The notes under the pieces are model-generated. The model had not been told where the DNA came from, made no database searches, and worked only from the letters and a program-made list of their open reading frames with translations. Positions 1 to 5,622 of a stretch of 6,497 nucleotides of DNA are shown here, in pieces. The DNA lies in contig JANWZG010000222.1 of assembly GCA_025054735.1 (NCBI GenBank), positions 1 through 6,497 on the forward strand. The letters are read 5' to 3'. How positions within the stretch are numbered: position 1 is the stretch's first letter; each line of letters opens with the position of its first letter. The DNA comes from Cyanobacteriota bacterium. Its GTDB lineage: Bacteria; Cyanobacteriota; Cyanobacteriia; SKYG9. A program made the translations under genes and the position numbers.

Positions 1-153
1 CAGACTATGGCTCCACAGGCCCACAGCTAGCTCCGCCCCTGCAAACCCCCCAACCAGAAGTAACGCCAGCCATAACAGCCGGACTTTGCGAGCATGGGCA
101 ACTGGGTCAATGGAAGTATGTAGGCTACAGGTGCAGTTGGGAGGGTGGTGCAT
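1..153 (-). CDS. Cation diffusion facilitator (CDF) metal efflux transporter, N-terminal part only
   Basis: This is a partial gene that leaves the window on the left; only the first 51 codons are visible. They start at an ATG at 153-151 and have an in-frame TAA five codons upstream, so the start is well bounded. Residues 1-12 read MHHPPNCTCSLH, a His/Cys-rich cytoplasmic head. A basic stretch ARKVR (residues 21-25) follows. Then comes a hydrophobic first transmembrane helix running into ELAVGLWSHSL (41-51). That last motif is the characteristic end of TM1 in the CzcD/ZitB group of CDF proteins, which export Zn, Co, Cd or Fe in exchange for protons. The metal-site aspartates lie beyond the edge, so the metal cannot be predicted. 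There is no Shine-Dalgarno; the space just upstream is filled by heptamer repeats. The gene lies 57 bp downstream of the FkbM gene on the same strand. Family assignment rests on one short segment and is probable, not certain. Confidence 0.68.
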   Translation of the reverse strand, partial: MHHPPNCTCSLHTSIDPVAHARKVRLLWLALLLVGGFAGAELAVGLWSHSL

Positions 154-188
154 AGGTATTAGGTGTTAGGGGTTAGGTGCTAGGGGTG
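154..188. repeat. Degenerate heptamer tandem repeat, five units
   Basis: Five contiguous 7-bp units with consensus AGGKGYT fill this stretch without gaps. They begin one base upstream of the CDF start codon and end 22 bp before the FkbM stop codon. Short tandem heptamers (STRR-type repeats) are a known feature of many cyanobacterial intergenic regions. Read as mRNA on the minus strand, the array would be the entire immediate leader of the CDF gene and is C/A-rich, which explains the absence of a ribosome-binding site. Whether it has a function is unknown. Confidence 0.75.
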
Positions 189-210
189 GAACTGGATGTA
201 GATCTTAATG

Positions 211-1164
211 TCATGGTGGGGGTGAAGCTGGTGATCTGTTGAAACGATGGGATCGAAAAATGTTCCAGCCCCAGGGTTGTAATCGCGCTAGTGCTCGCTC
301 TGGTTCGAGAGTTGCTAAATAGCTTGGCCCTTCTGGCGTTGAGGCCATATCAGCAGACTTGTCTCGAATAGCGCCGATCGTTAGTCCCCAAAAGTGTTTG
401 CTTAGATAAAACAGGGTGTAGCCATGCTGTTCAAGAAACTTACTGACAGGTGTGGGATATTGTCCAAAATCTTCAAACACGATGTCTCTAATCTGCTGGT
501 TACTGACTAACTCACTGGCTCCTTCTAGCACTAATAGTTCATTGCCTTCAACATCGATTTTTACGAGTCCAATATTGCTGATGGCTAGATGGTTTACTAG
601 GTCATCCAATCGCCTGAGTTGAACTGGATAGCTACGATCGGACAATGGGTCTGACGTACCCGATGAGGTTGTCGCAATCGAGGCTAGCCCCCGATTGTAA
701 CAAAAGTCGGCTGGAATGTTTAACACAGCCTCGCCATTATGGTTACCCAGGGCTAAGTTTTCGGCGTGCACGTTGCTTAAACCTAGTGATTTCCAACTCT
801 GAACATTGGCTAGCAGTTCTTGGTATAGCTCTGGATGAGGCTCTACAGAAACTATTCGACCAGTTTGGCCTACACGGGCTGCCATCAGGCTAGTCATGTA
901 ACCTAGGTTAGCGCCAACATCAATTCCTACATCCCCTGAGTCTAGGAGTCGCCAAATAACTTCACTCACACAGAGGTCAAATACACCAAACCAGCGAATG
1001 TGTAGGCCAATAAAGTCCAGGGATCTGACTTGTAATGGCAATCCCCAGGGAAGCAGCACTTGGTCAAAGTCTTCTGTATGGGGGTGTAATTTCTGTAGCA
1101 CTCGTCGCCAAACTTGAGAGGGGCGAAATAAATACTCAGGGCGGAGATAGTTGGACAAAACCAT
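211..1164 (-). CDS. FkbM family SAM-dependent methyltransferase
   Basis: This 317-residue protein belongs to the FkbM family of SAM-dependent methyltransferases. The family usually O-methylates sugars or polyketide/peptide products, often in surface-glycan or secondary-metabolite clusters. SAM motif I is DVGANLGYMTS at residues 82-92, followed by VSVEPHP (105-111), where the acidic residue contacts the ribose. The family hallmark LVKIDVEGNELLVLEGA is at 200-216, and the downstream segment DIVFEDFG is at 227-234. Residues 1-75 form an N-terminal extension without a recognisable domain, and the tail (about 275-317) is Pro/Arg-rich and probably disordered. The start is an ATG with AAGG only two bases upstream, so the exact start is reasonable but not proven. 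No glycosyltransferase or biosynthetic cluster is visible nearby, so the substrate is unknown. The CDF gene follows 57 bp downstream on the same strand with no clear terminator between them, so co-transcription is possible. Confidence 0.88.
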   Translation of the reverse strand: MVLSNYLRPEYLFRPSQVWRRVLQKLHPHTEDFDQVLLPWGLPLQVRSLDFIGLHIRWFGVFDLCVSEVIWRLLDSGDVGIDVGANLGYMTSLMAARVGQTGRIVSVEPHPELYQELLANVQSWKSLGLSNVHAENLALGNHNGEAVLNIPADFCYNRGLASIATTSSGTSDPLSDRSYPVQLRRLDDLVNHLAISNIGLVKIDVEGNELLVLEGASELVSNQQIRDIVFEDFGQYPTPVSKFLEQHGYTLFYLSKHFWGLTIGAIRDKSADMASTPEGPSYLATLEPERALARLQPWGWNIFRSHRFNRSPASPPP

Positions 1165-1701
1165 AGCCTTATATGCAGTTCTATATCTCCAGTTCTACAG
1201 CCAATAGTGCTTAACGGCTATTAGGAATGCTCGATCGTTAACGGTGGCAGCAGCAATCACTGCATCACAAACATTTAGGTACCGTTGCTAATGGACATCA
1301 GACGACATTCTTCTCTGATTTCTCCGCTCTCATTTCTTGGCAGCCAGTATTGAGTGGTGACTACCGTTGTTAACTTATATCAATCTTTTATCAATCTTTA
1401 GATGCCTGCTTCTTACGAATAACTCACGCAGAGTTAACTTACCAGTGATATCTAGTTCCCTACAAGTAACCCTAACGATATTAAGTAGAGCACGTCTGTC
1501 TGTAGCTGCAACAGAGCACGTTGCAAACAGCGCACGGCTGGACAATAGCTAGCAAGTTGGTTAGCAAGTTACAGGGAAAATCATAATCTTGCGGACAAAA
1601 GACTCTATCCTACAGGAATAATGCTATAGAATTTGCTCAGTTATAGGGGTGCAGTTTTATAGACAGCGTTACCAGGCAGGAGTGTGATTCGGCTGAGGGT
1701 T
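1165..1701. other. Divergent intergenic region between the FkbM and GAF genes
   Basis: I see no convincing gene, tRNA or known RNA in this stretch of about 0.5 kb. A 61-codon plus-strand reading frame at 1367-1552 has no protein-like composition and is discounted. The region must hold the promoters of both flanking genes, which point away from each other. For the GAF gene a weak pair is TTGCTC (1633-1638) and TATAGA (1658-1663), with an overlong 19-bp spacer; I do not call it. Repeats present are the phased direct repeats at 1369-1399, a second GTTAACTTA at 1433-1441 exactly 64 bp after the first at 1369-1377, a TTAACGG pair at 1211 and 1238, and a TAGCAAGTT pair at 1550-1558 and 1562-1570. 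Confidence 0.6.
1369..1399. promoter_or_regulatory. Phased direct repeats, possible OmpR/PhoB-type operator
   Basis: The 11-mer TATCAATCTTT occurs twice in perfect tandem (1378-1388 and 1389-1399). One helical turn earlier is a related GTTAACTT (1369-1376). Read as 8-mers spaced by 3 bp, the order is GTTAACTT, TCAATCTT, TCAATCTT. That geometry, three 8-bp direct repeats at 11-bp pitch, is how cyanobacterial Pho boxes bound by SphR and other OmpR-family sites are built. The first unit fits the published Pho-box consensus (YTTAAYYW) at 7 of 8 positions; the other two fit at only 5 of 8. The site is about 205 bp upstream of the FkbM start and about 300 bp upstream of the GAF start, so the target is unclear. 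The repeat is certain; the regulatory role is inference. Confidence 0.4.
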
Positions 1702-2322
1702 ATGAGTACAACTCCCCACTTAGTGCAAGTACAGACGGAAGCAGAGCAGATTGCGCTTATAGAGAGTTTGATCAGCGTTGGCACTGCAATGTTTCGGTGT
1801 AGCACAGTGAACGATTTGCTGAACCTCATCCTTTCAACTAGTCGAGAGATCACTTGGAGTGACGCTGGCAGTATTTACTTAGTTGACCAAAGTGACGGCA
1901 TCCTGAAGTTGTTATTTGAGGTTTCTCAAAATTCCTCAAAGCCAACGCTATCCCTACGATCGTTTGCCATCCCTATTAGCAGCAATAGCTTGGCCGGGTA
2001 TGTTGCGTCAACAGGCCAAAGTCTAAACTGGCCAGATGTCTATGACTTGCCCCCAGATGTGCCCTATAAGCTTGATCACAGTTTTGATATGGATACATCC
2101 TATCGCGCGAGATCAATGCTAGTGTTGCCAATGCAGAATTCCAAGCAAGAAACGCTGGGCGTAATTCAGCTCATTAATCGCAAGCGATCACCCGATGCAG
2201 TGATTACACCTGAGAATGTCCATGAGTTAACTCAACCCTATTCACTGCTAGAGGAACGAATTGTGCGATCGCTAGCCTGTCAAGCGGCAGCGGCTATGGA
2301 GTTACTGACTATTCGTCAATAA
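1702..2322 (+). CDS. Stand-alone GAF domain protein
   Basis: This protein of about 206 residues consists of one GAF domain (roughly 20-203) preceded by a short N-terminal helix. Recognisable GAF features are SDAGSIYLVD (53-62), the FAIPISSNSLAGYVASTGQ core (88-106), the DVYDLPPD loop (112-119), and SMLVLPM followed by LGVIQLINRK (138-144 and 152-161). A degraded NKFDE-type motif (NR at 159-160, then Y180 and EE at 184-185) precedes the final helix. GAF domains bind cyclic nucleotides, tetrapyrroles or other small ligands. This type in cyanobacteria is usually fused to a cyclase, HD-type phosphohydrolase or phosphatase domain, but here the frame stops just after the last GAF helix. Readthrough past the TAA gives only 25 unremarkable codons, so a recent nonsense mutation is unlikely. 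No bilin-binding Cys is evident. I chose the ATG at 1702 (GAGGG two bases upstream); a GTG at 1684 would add six residues. The gene converges on rpaA with a 74-bp gap. Confidence 0.8.
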   Translation: MSTTPHLVQVQTEAEQIALIESLISVGTAMFRCSTVNDLLNLILSTSREITWSDAGSIYLVDQSDGILKLLFEVSQNSSKPTLSLRSFAIPISSNSLAGYVASTGQSLNWPDVYDLPPDVPYKLDHSFDMDTSYRARSMLVLPMQNSKQETLGVIQLINRKRSPDAVITPENVHELTQPYSLLEERIVRSLACQAAAAMELLTIRQ

Positions 2323-2396
2323 TCGCAACTCTTCAAGTTATGCCGTTACTCCCAGCAAAATTCCAGCCAGACCATTGTCACCGCTAAGCGATCGCA

Positions 2397-3167
2397 CTAA
2401 GCTTGGTCTTTTCCTAACTCAGCCGATGCTGCGTGAGACTCACTACTACTGATTTCGTCATCAAGGCTAGGCAATTCCAAGCAATATCCAGCACCATAGA
2501 CAGTCTTGATATAGCGAGGATGCCGGGGATCAGGCTCTAACTTAGTTCTAAGGTGACGCACGTGCACACGAATGGTTTCAATGTCATCGTCTGGGTCATA
2601 TCCCCAAACTTCCTTAAGGATCTCGCTAGGTGAGACCGTTTGCCCGTGACGTTGCAGAAGGCAATGCAGCAGCTCAAACTCTAGGTGAGTAAGCTTAACA
2701 GTTTTGTTGAACCAAATTGCTTCAAAGCGTTCTGGAACCAAGGTCAATGGGCCATGGCTTAGAATCTCGCTGTGCTTTGCTGCTTGGGGAATGCGATCAG
2801 TGCGGCGCAATAAGGCCCTAACTCGCGCTAGCATTTCCTGCACTTCAAAGGGCTTCGTTATGTAGTCATCAGCACCTGCATTAAACCCTTCAACCTTATC
2901 TTGGGTTTGTCCCAGGGCTGTAAGCATTAGTACTGGAATGTCTGCTGTGCGCTCATCACGGCGGAGGCGTTGACAAATTGTAAAACCATCAACCTTAGGC
3001 AGCATCAGATCCAACATGATTAGATCAGGCTGCAACTGAAGTGCTAGGGCTTGGCCCTTAACTCCGTCTTGAGCATAGCTCACGTCATAGCCTGCTAGTT
3101 CCAAGTTAACGGAGACTAGCTCTGAAATTGCAGGATCGTCATCGATGAGAAGTATCCGAGGCATCAT
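2397..3167 (-). CDS. rpaA: Response regulator RpaA (OmpR family)
   Basis: RpaA is a two-component response regulator with an OmpR-type winged-helix DNA-binding domain. In cyanobacteria it is phosphorylated by SasA, dephosphorylated via CikA, and drives dusk-phase circadian gene expression; it was first described in phycobilisome-photosystem energy transfer. The receiver domain (about 4-120) has the acidic pocket D9-D11, phosphoacceptor D53 in IMLDLMLP, switch T83 and K105 in YITKPFE. The winged helix (about 138-236) contains LTHLEFELLHCLLQRHGQTV, EVWGYDPDDDIETIRVHVRHLRTKLEPDPR and VYGAGYCLELP, which match known RpaA sequences nearly word for word. The last 20 residues are a variable Ser/Glu-rich tail. 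Three start codons are stacked: TTG 3170, ATG 3167 and ATG 3164. Known RpaA proteins begin near MPRIL or MKPRIL, so 3167 or 3164 is preferred; numbering here uses 3167. No strong Shine-Dalgarno is seen. The nearest upstream same-strand genes are ORF60 and cdsA, but the 221-bp gap and a good -10 element suggest its own promoter. Confidence 0.95.
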   Translation of the reverse strand: MMPRILLIDDDPAISELVSVNLELAGYDVSYAQDGVKGQALALQLQPDLIMLDLMLPKVDGFTICQRLRRDERTADIPVLMLTALGQTQDKVEGFNAGADDYITKPFEVQEMLARVRALLRRTDRIPQAAKHSEILSHGPLTLVPERFEAIWFNKTVKLTHLEFELLHCLLQRHGQTVSPSEILKEVWGYDPDDDIETIRVHVRHLRTKLEPDPRHPRYIKTVYGAGYCLELPSLDDEISSSESHAASAELGKDQA

Positions 3168-3245
3168 CAAGACTAAAAGACGCTACACAAAGCTCTGGAT
3201 GTAATAAATACTGTAATCAGCGTTTACTAGTCCAGTCACACCTAG

Positions 3246-3274
3246 ATTATAGGCGGGGTTTGTAAATATTTCTC
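3246..3274 (-). promoter_or_regulatory. Candidate rpaA promoter
   Basis: On the minus strand a perfect -10 hexamer TATAAT lies at 3251-3246. GAGAAA sits 17 bp further upstream (3274-3269), a weak -35 match; TTGAGA two bases further out would give a 19-bp spacer. Transcription would start near 3239, leaving a leader of about 72 nt before the rpaA ATG at 3167. A TTTACA element (3266-3261) falls inside the spacer, and two more TTACA copies lie in the leader at 3216-3212 and 3204-3200. The weak -35 fits a promoter that depends on an activator. Sequence-based prediction only. Confidence 0.4.
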
Positions 3275-3335
3275 AATCAAATACAACTGATAGTAATATT
3301 ATGTTAATTCTTTGTTGCCTTATGGTATTGGCATA

Positions 3336-3369
3336 CAGGATAGATTATTTAGGCTTATCCTGCAAGGAT
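3336..3369 (-). other. Overlapping inverted repeats downstream of ORF60
   Basis: A perfect 7-bp inverted repeat pairs CAGGATA (3336-3342) with TATCCTG (3356-3362) across a 13-nt loop. An alternative 5-bp hairpin uses ATCCT (3357-3361) with AGGAT (3365-3369) across a 3-nt loop. The two share bases and cannot form together. They lie between the end of the cdsA-ORF60 unit and the rpaA promoter, where a terminator for that unit would be expected. No T-run follows in either direction, so this is not a classical intrinsic terminator. Confidence 0.35.
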
Positions 3370-3387
3370 GTATATCAAATTACTGAG

Positions 3388-3570
3388 CTAATGCCTTATT
3401 CGCAATGCCAAGGCAACGCCTAGAATGACAGACGGCAGTAGCACGACTGTTAACACTAGTCCGTTAGTTGCTGTAATATCCCAGCCTACGAAAGCATATT
3501 TAATCGTGATGGACAGCACTCCAGACAGTAACAAGACCTTCAGTATGAACCAAGTTGACGGGCTAGTCAT
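3388..3570 (-). CDS. Small two-helix membrane protein downstream of cdsA
   Basis: This is a 60-residue hypothetical protein that I cannot assign a function. It has two predicted membrane helices, at about residues 7-26 (starting WFILKVLLLSG) and 35-56 (ATNGLVLTVVLLP and onward). A short polar loop, YAFVGWDITATNG, joins them, and the C-terminus RIRH is basic, which suggests both ends face the cytoplasm. It begins 26 bp after the cdsA stop on the same strand and is most likely co-transcribed with it. I believe similar small proteins occur in other cyanobacteria, but that is recollection, not something the window shows. The clean helix-loop-helix pattern and the operon position argue that it is a real gene. 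A role as an accessory subunit or in membrane-lipid homeostasis is speculation. The ATG at 3570 has no strong ribosome-binding site, so translation may be coupled to cdsA. Confidence 0.7.
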   Translation of the reverse strand: MTSPSTWFILKVLLLSGVLSITIKYAFVGWDITATNGLVLTVVLLPSVILGVALALRIRH

Positions 3571-3596
3571 GAGTTCAGTGCTCTATGTAATGCAGG

Positions 3597-4496
3597 TTAT
3601 GTTGGCAACAACGGCAGAAGTAATGTTACGAAGTAATAGACCAGTGGTGCTGTGAAAACGTAACTATCTGCCCGATCGAGGATGCCTCCATGACCGGGGA
3701 TCAATTGCCCAGAGTCTTTTACGCCTGCATCTCGTTTCATCATCGATTCTGTTAAATCACCCAACAGACTGGCAATGCCAATGATCAGTCCTAAAGCTAC
3801 ACCAGAAAAAGGAATCCCTGGCCATCCTAAGTACCAACTGCCAATGACTCCAACAATGATGCTGGCCGTAACACCAAAAATAGCTCCTTCCACAGTTTTT
3901 TTGGGACTAATGGCTGATAGGCTAGTGCGTCCTAGCCACTTACCAAAGAGATAGGCACTAATGTCGGCAGCCCAGATGCAACCAAATGCTAGGAGGGTTG
4001 CTGTTAGCCCTAGAGGTAAGTCTTGAGGATGAGTCCACGTAGTTGGAAAGAAGCCACCAAAGGGCAAATTGCTGTACTGAGAGCTTTCTAGCGATCGCAA
4101 GCGCACCCAGTAGCTAGGCAAATAGCCACCATAGAAGAGTCCTAGGATGGAGGTAGCAATATCAGCAATAGTGGCCAGTTTGGGCTGGAAGAGTAAGTAG
4201 AAACAGATACAGGTGCCAGCTACGGGCAGCACAGCATCTGCTAAGTCTACGGAAACAGTGCAGATGATCAACAAGGCCTGACTCACAGCCAAGGTAGTTT
4301 TGGCAGCAGGAGCAATGCCCTTAGCATGGGCGAGTTGAAAATATTCCATCTGCCCTAAATAAACAATGATGCCAAAGGGCACTGTGAAATACCAACCCCC
4401 TAGTAGAATCATTGCCAACGCTAAGGCGATCGCTACGATAGCGCTAATAATCCGTGTCCAAGGCACTCCGCCGATTGTTCCAGTCAGCCACAACAT
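3597..4496 (-). CDS. cdsA: Phosphatidate cytidylyltransferase (CDP-diacylglycerol synthase)
   Basis: CdsA (EC 2.7.7.41) converts phosphatidic acid and CTP to CDP-diacylglycerol and pyrophosphate. In cyanobacteria this feeds phosphatidylglycerol synthesis, which photosystem assembly needs. The protein is 299 residues and polytopic, with hydrophobic helices throughout. The C-terminal family signature spans 251-277: S251, K254-R255, K260-D261, then IPGHGGILDRAD with H269-G270-G271 and D274-R275. Residue 276 is Ala, where the PROSITE pattern for the family expects a larger hydrophobic residue or Thr; catalytic positions are intact. AADISAYLFGKWLGR (177-190) and SPKKTVEG (197-204) are also typical. 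The ATG at 4496 adds MLWLTGTIGG in front of PWTRIISAIVAIALAL; several cyanobacterial homologues appear to start near that PW, so the GTG at 4466 (residue 11) is an alternative. Neither start has a well-spaced Shine-Dalgarno. It is the first gene of a unit with the 60-residue protein. Confidence 0.94.
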   Translation of the reverse strand: MLWLTGTIGGVPWTRIISAIVAIALALAMILLGGWYFTVPFGIIVYLGQMEYFQLAHAKGIAPAAKTTLAVSQALLIICTVSVDLADAVLPVAGTCICFYLLFQPKLATIADIATSILGLFYGGYLPSYWVRLRSLESSQYSNLPFGGFFPTTWTHPQDLPLGLTATLLAFGCIWAADISAYLFGKWLGRTSLSAISPKKTVEGAIFGVTASIIVGVIGSWYLGWPGIPFSGVALGLIIGIASLLGDLTESMMKRDAGVKDSGQLIPGHGGILDRADSYVFTAPLVYYFVTLLLPLLPT

Positions 4497-4996
4497 AGGT
4501 TTAGGTAAAAAAAATAACAGTCAGATCAACCTCAGCAATTTAGTTACGAGCGTGCACGGTTGGTATGTCTTAAAGCAAGGCACCATCGCAGTGTAGAGTA
4601 TTGGTGTCAACCCAGTGCACCAAATTAAGCAAGAGACACTGAAACTGTGCAACATTAGGGCTAGTTAAGGACTAAAGGCTAATCGCCTAACAAAAAGACG
4701 TACCCTTGTCATCTCTCCACGCTTACAGTGCTGTTAAACTCACCAGTTACAGATACCAACTGCGATACCCATGGTAGTCACAGCACTACGTTTACTCATT
4801 CACACCTAATTCTAAGTATGAAGTCTTTTACCAAGGAGAGGATAGGAAATCACAGGACTTGATGGCGCTCTACACGGCTAAGGGGAAAGACACTTGTATG
4901 GAAGGGAGAGGCTCTATTGCTTCTGCTATCGGTTGAATGTGACATCTACAAACCAAGAGTGAATTGTTCACGTTACACGAGTAGCATAACCGTTTC
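4497..4996. other. 500-bp intergenic region upstream of cdsA
   Basis: No convincing gene or structural RNA is visible between cdsA and cbiT. On the cdsA strand a perfect -35 hexamer TTGACA lies at 4610-4605, but the bases 16-18 bp downstream (around GATGGT) make a poor -10, so I do not call a promoter. Small inverted repeats include GTGAA/TTCAC at 4959-4971 just past the cbiT stop, which lacks a T-run, and AGGC/GCCT near 4676-4688. Two tiny overlapping plus-strand reading frames near 4818-4936 are discussed as a finding. The region would hold the 3' end of the cbiT transcript and the cdsA promoter. Confidence 0.5.
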
Positions 4997-5605
4997 TTAA
5001 TCTAATTTTTCACCACTGAGCACAAAAATTGGATCCAAAGCTGCAAAGGTCTGATGGGTACCTTTGCGTTCTAGACGGTTAACTGCAGATTGCACAACTT
5101 CGACATTGCGCACATGAAGCTCGGCAAAGCTTTCTGAAATTTTGTACAAATTTTCCAAGTTACTGGCAGTGGCAACGATGCGTCCCCCAGAGCGCAAGTG
5201 CTGCCAGACTTCTTGCAATACATCTTTGATGGGTCGTCCGCCCTCGATGCAAACACAGTCAGGCGGCGCGGGTAGTTCTTTCAGACAGTCAGGAGCACTG
5301 CCTTCGACAACCCTAACGTTGGTAACTCCAAAGCGATCGCAGTTGCGGCGAATCAGTGCTGCCACTTCTTCATCACGTTCAACAGCAACAATTTGTCCGC
5401 GGGGGCAGAGTAGCCCAACTTCTACCGGAATGGTACCTGTGCCCGCCCCAATGTCCCACAACAACGCATTTGCCCGCAGCCTGAGTTGTGACAAGATCAG
5501 CAGTCGGATTTCGCGTTTGCTGAGAGGGATGCCGGGTAATCGCTCAAACAGGTCGTCAGAGATGCCGGGCGTGACATATTGCCACAGTTGGGAAGACGAG
5601 GACAT
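4997..5605 (-). CDS. cbiT: CbiT, cobalt-precorrin-6B C15-methyltransferase (decarboxylating)
   Basis: CbiT (EC 2.1.1.196) methylates C15 of the corrin ring and decarboxylates the C12 acetate side chain in the anaerobic (early cobalt) branch of cobalamin synthesis, used by cyanobacteria to make pseudocobalamin. The protein is 202 residues, the normal size for a stand-alone CbiT; aerobic organisms usually have it fused as the C-terminal half of CobL. The diagnostic N-terminal motif is LPGIPLSKREIRLLILSQLR at 23-42. SAM motif I is DIGAGTGTIPVE at 51-62 with acidic E76 in VAVERDEE. Then come EGSAPDCL (101-108), CIEGG (119-123), and LRSGGRIVATA (137-147). The tail SAVNRLERKGTHQTFAALDPIFVL (173-196) matches the family. 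It starts 17 bp after the stop of the nucleotidyltransferase gene, so the two are very probably one operon. The partner CbiE is not in the window. Start ATG 5605 has no clear Shine-Dalgarno. Confidence 0.93.
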   Translation of the reverse strand: MSSSSQLWQYVTPGISDDLFERLPGIPLSKREIRLLILSQLRLRANALLWDIGAGTGTIPVEVGLLCPRGQIVAVERDEEVAALIRRNCDRFGVTNVRVVEGSAPDCLKELPAPPDCVCIEGGRPIKDVLQEVWQHLRSGGRIVATASNLENLYKISESFAELHVRNVEVVQSAVNRLERKGTHQTFAALDPIFVLSGEKLD

Positions 5606-5622
5606 GGAAGCACTATAACAAG

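Noticed and set aside
645..893. 82-codon plus-strand frame inside the FkbM gene
   Set aside because: It is antisense to a well-supported methyltransferase and shows no protein-like features of its own.
1367..1552. 61-codon plus-strand reading frame in the FkbM-GAF gap
   Set aside because: It has no ribosome-binding site, domain-like pattern or plausible composition. It starts inside the direct-repeat region and looks like random open frame.
2388..2395. GCGATCGC palindrome between GAF and rpaA as a bidirectional terminator or operator
   Set aside because: It is one of five HIP1 octamers in the window, four of them inside coding genes. The surrounding bases do not extend the palindrome.
3200..3216. 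A consensus HLR1 (RpaB) site
   Set aside because: The two TTACA units are 12 bp apart rather than 10, and the intervening bases do not fit, so it is reported only as a motif repeat.
4366..4596. 76-codon plus-strand frame across the cdsA start
   Set aside because: It overlaps the cdsA N-terminus antisense, with no Shine-Dalgarno and no recognisable content.
4605..4610. TTGACA as the -35 of a cdsA promoter
   Set aside because: There is no acceptable -10 at 16-18 bp spacing, so a single hexamer match is not enough.
4959..4971. GTGAA-TTG-TTCAC hairpin after cbiT as a terminator
   Set aside because: The stem is only 5 bp and AT-rich, with no downstream T-run on the minus strand.
5142..5618. 158-codon plus-strand reading frame opposite cbiT
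   Set aside because: It lies almost entirely antisense to cbiT, which has strong family motifs. Its Ser/Arg/Pro-rich translation is typical of an antisense shadow.
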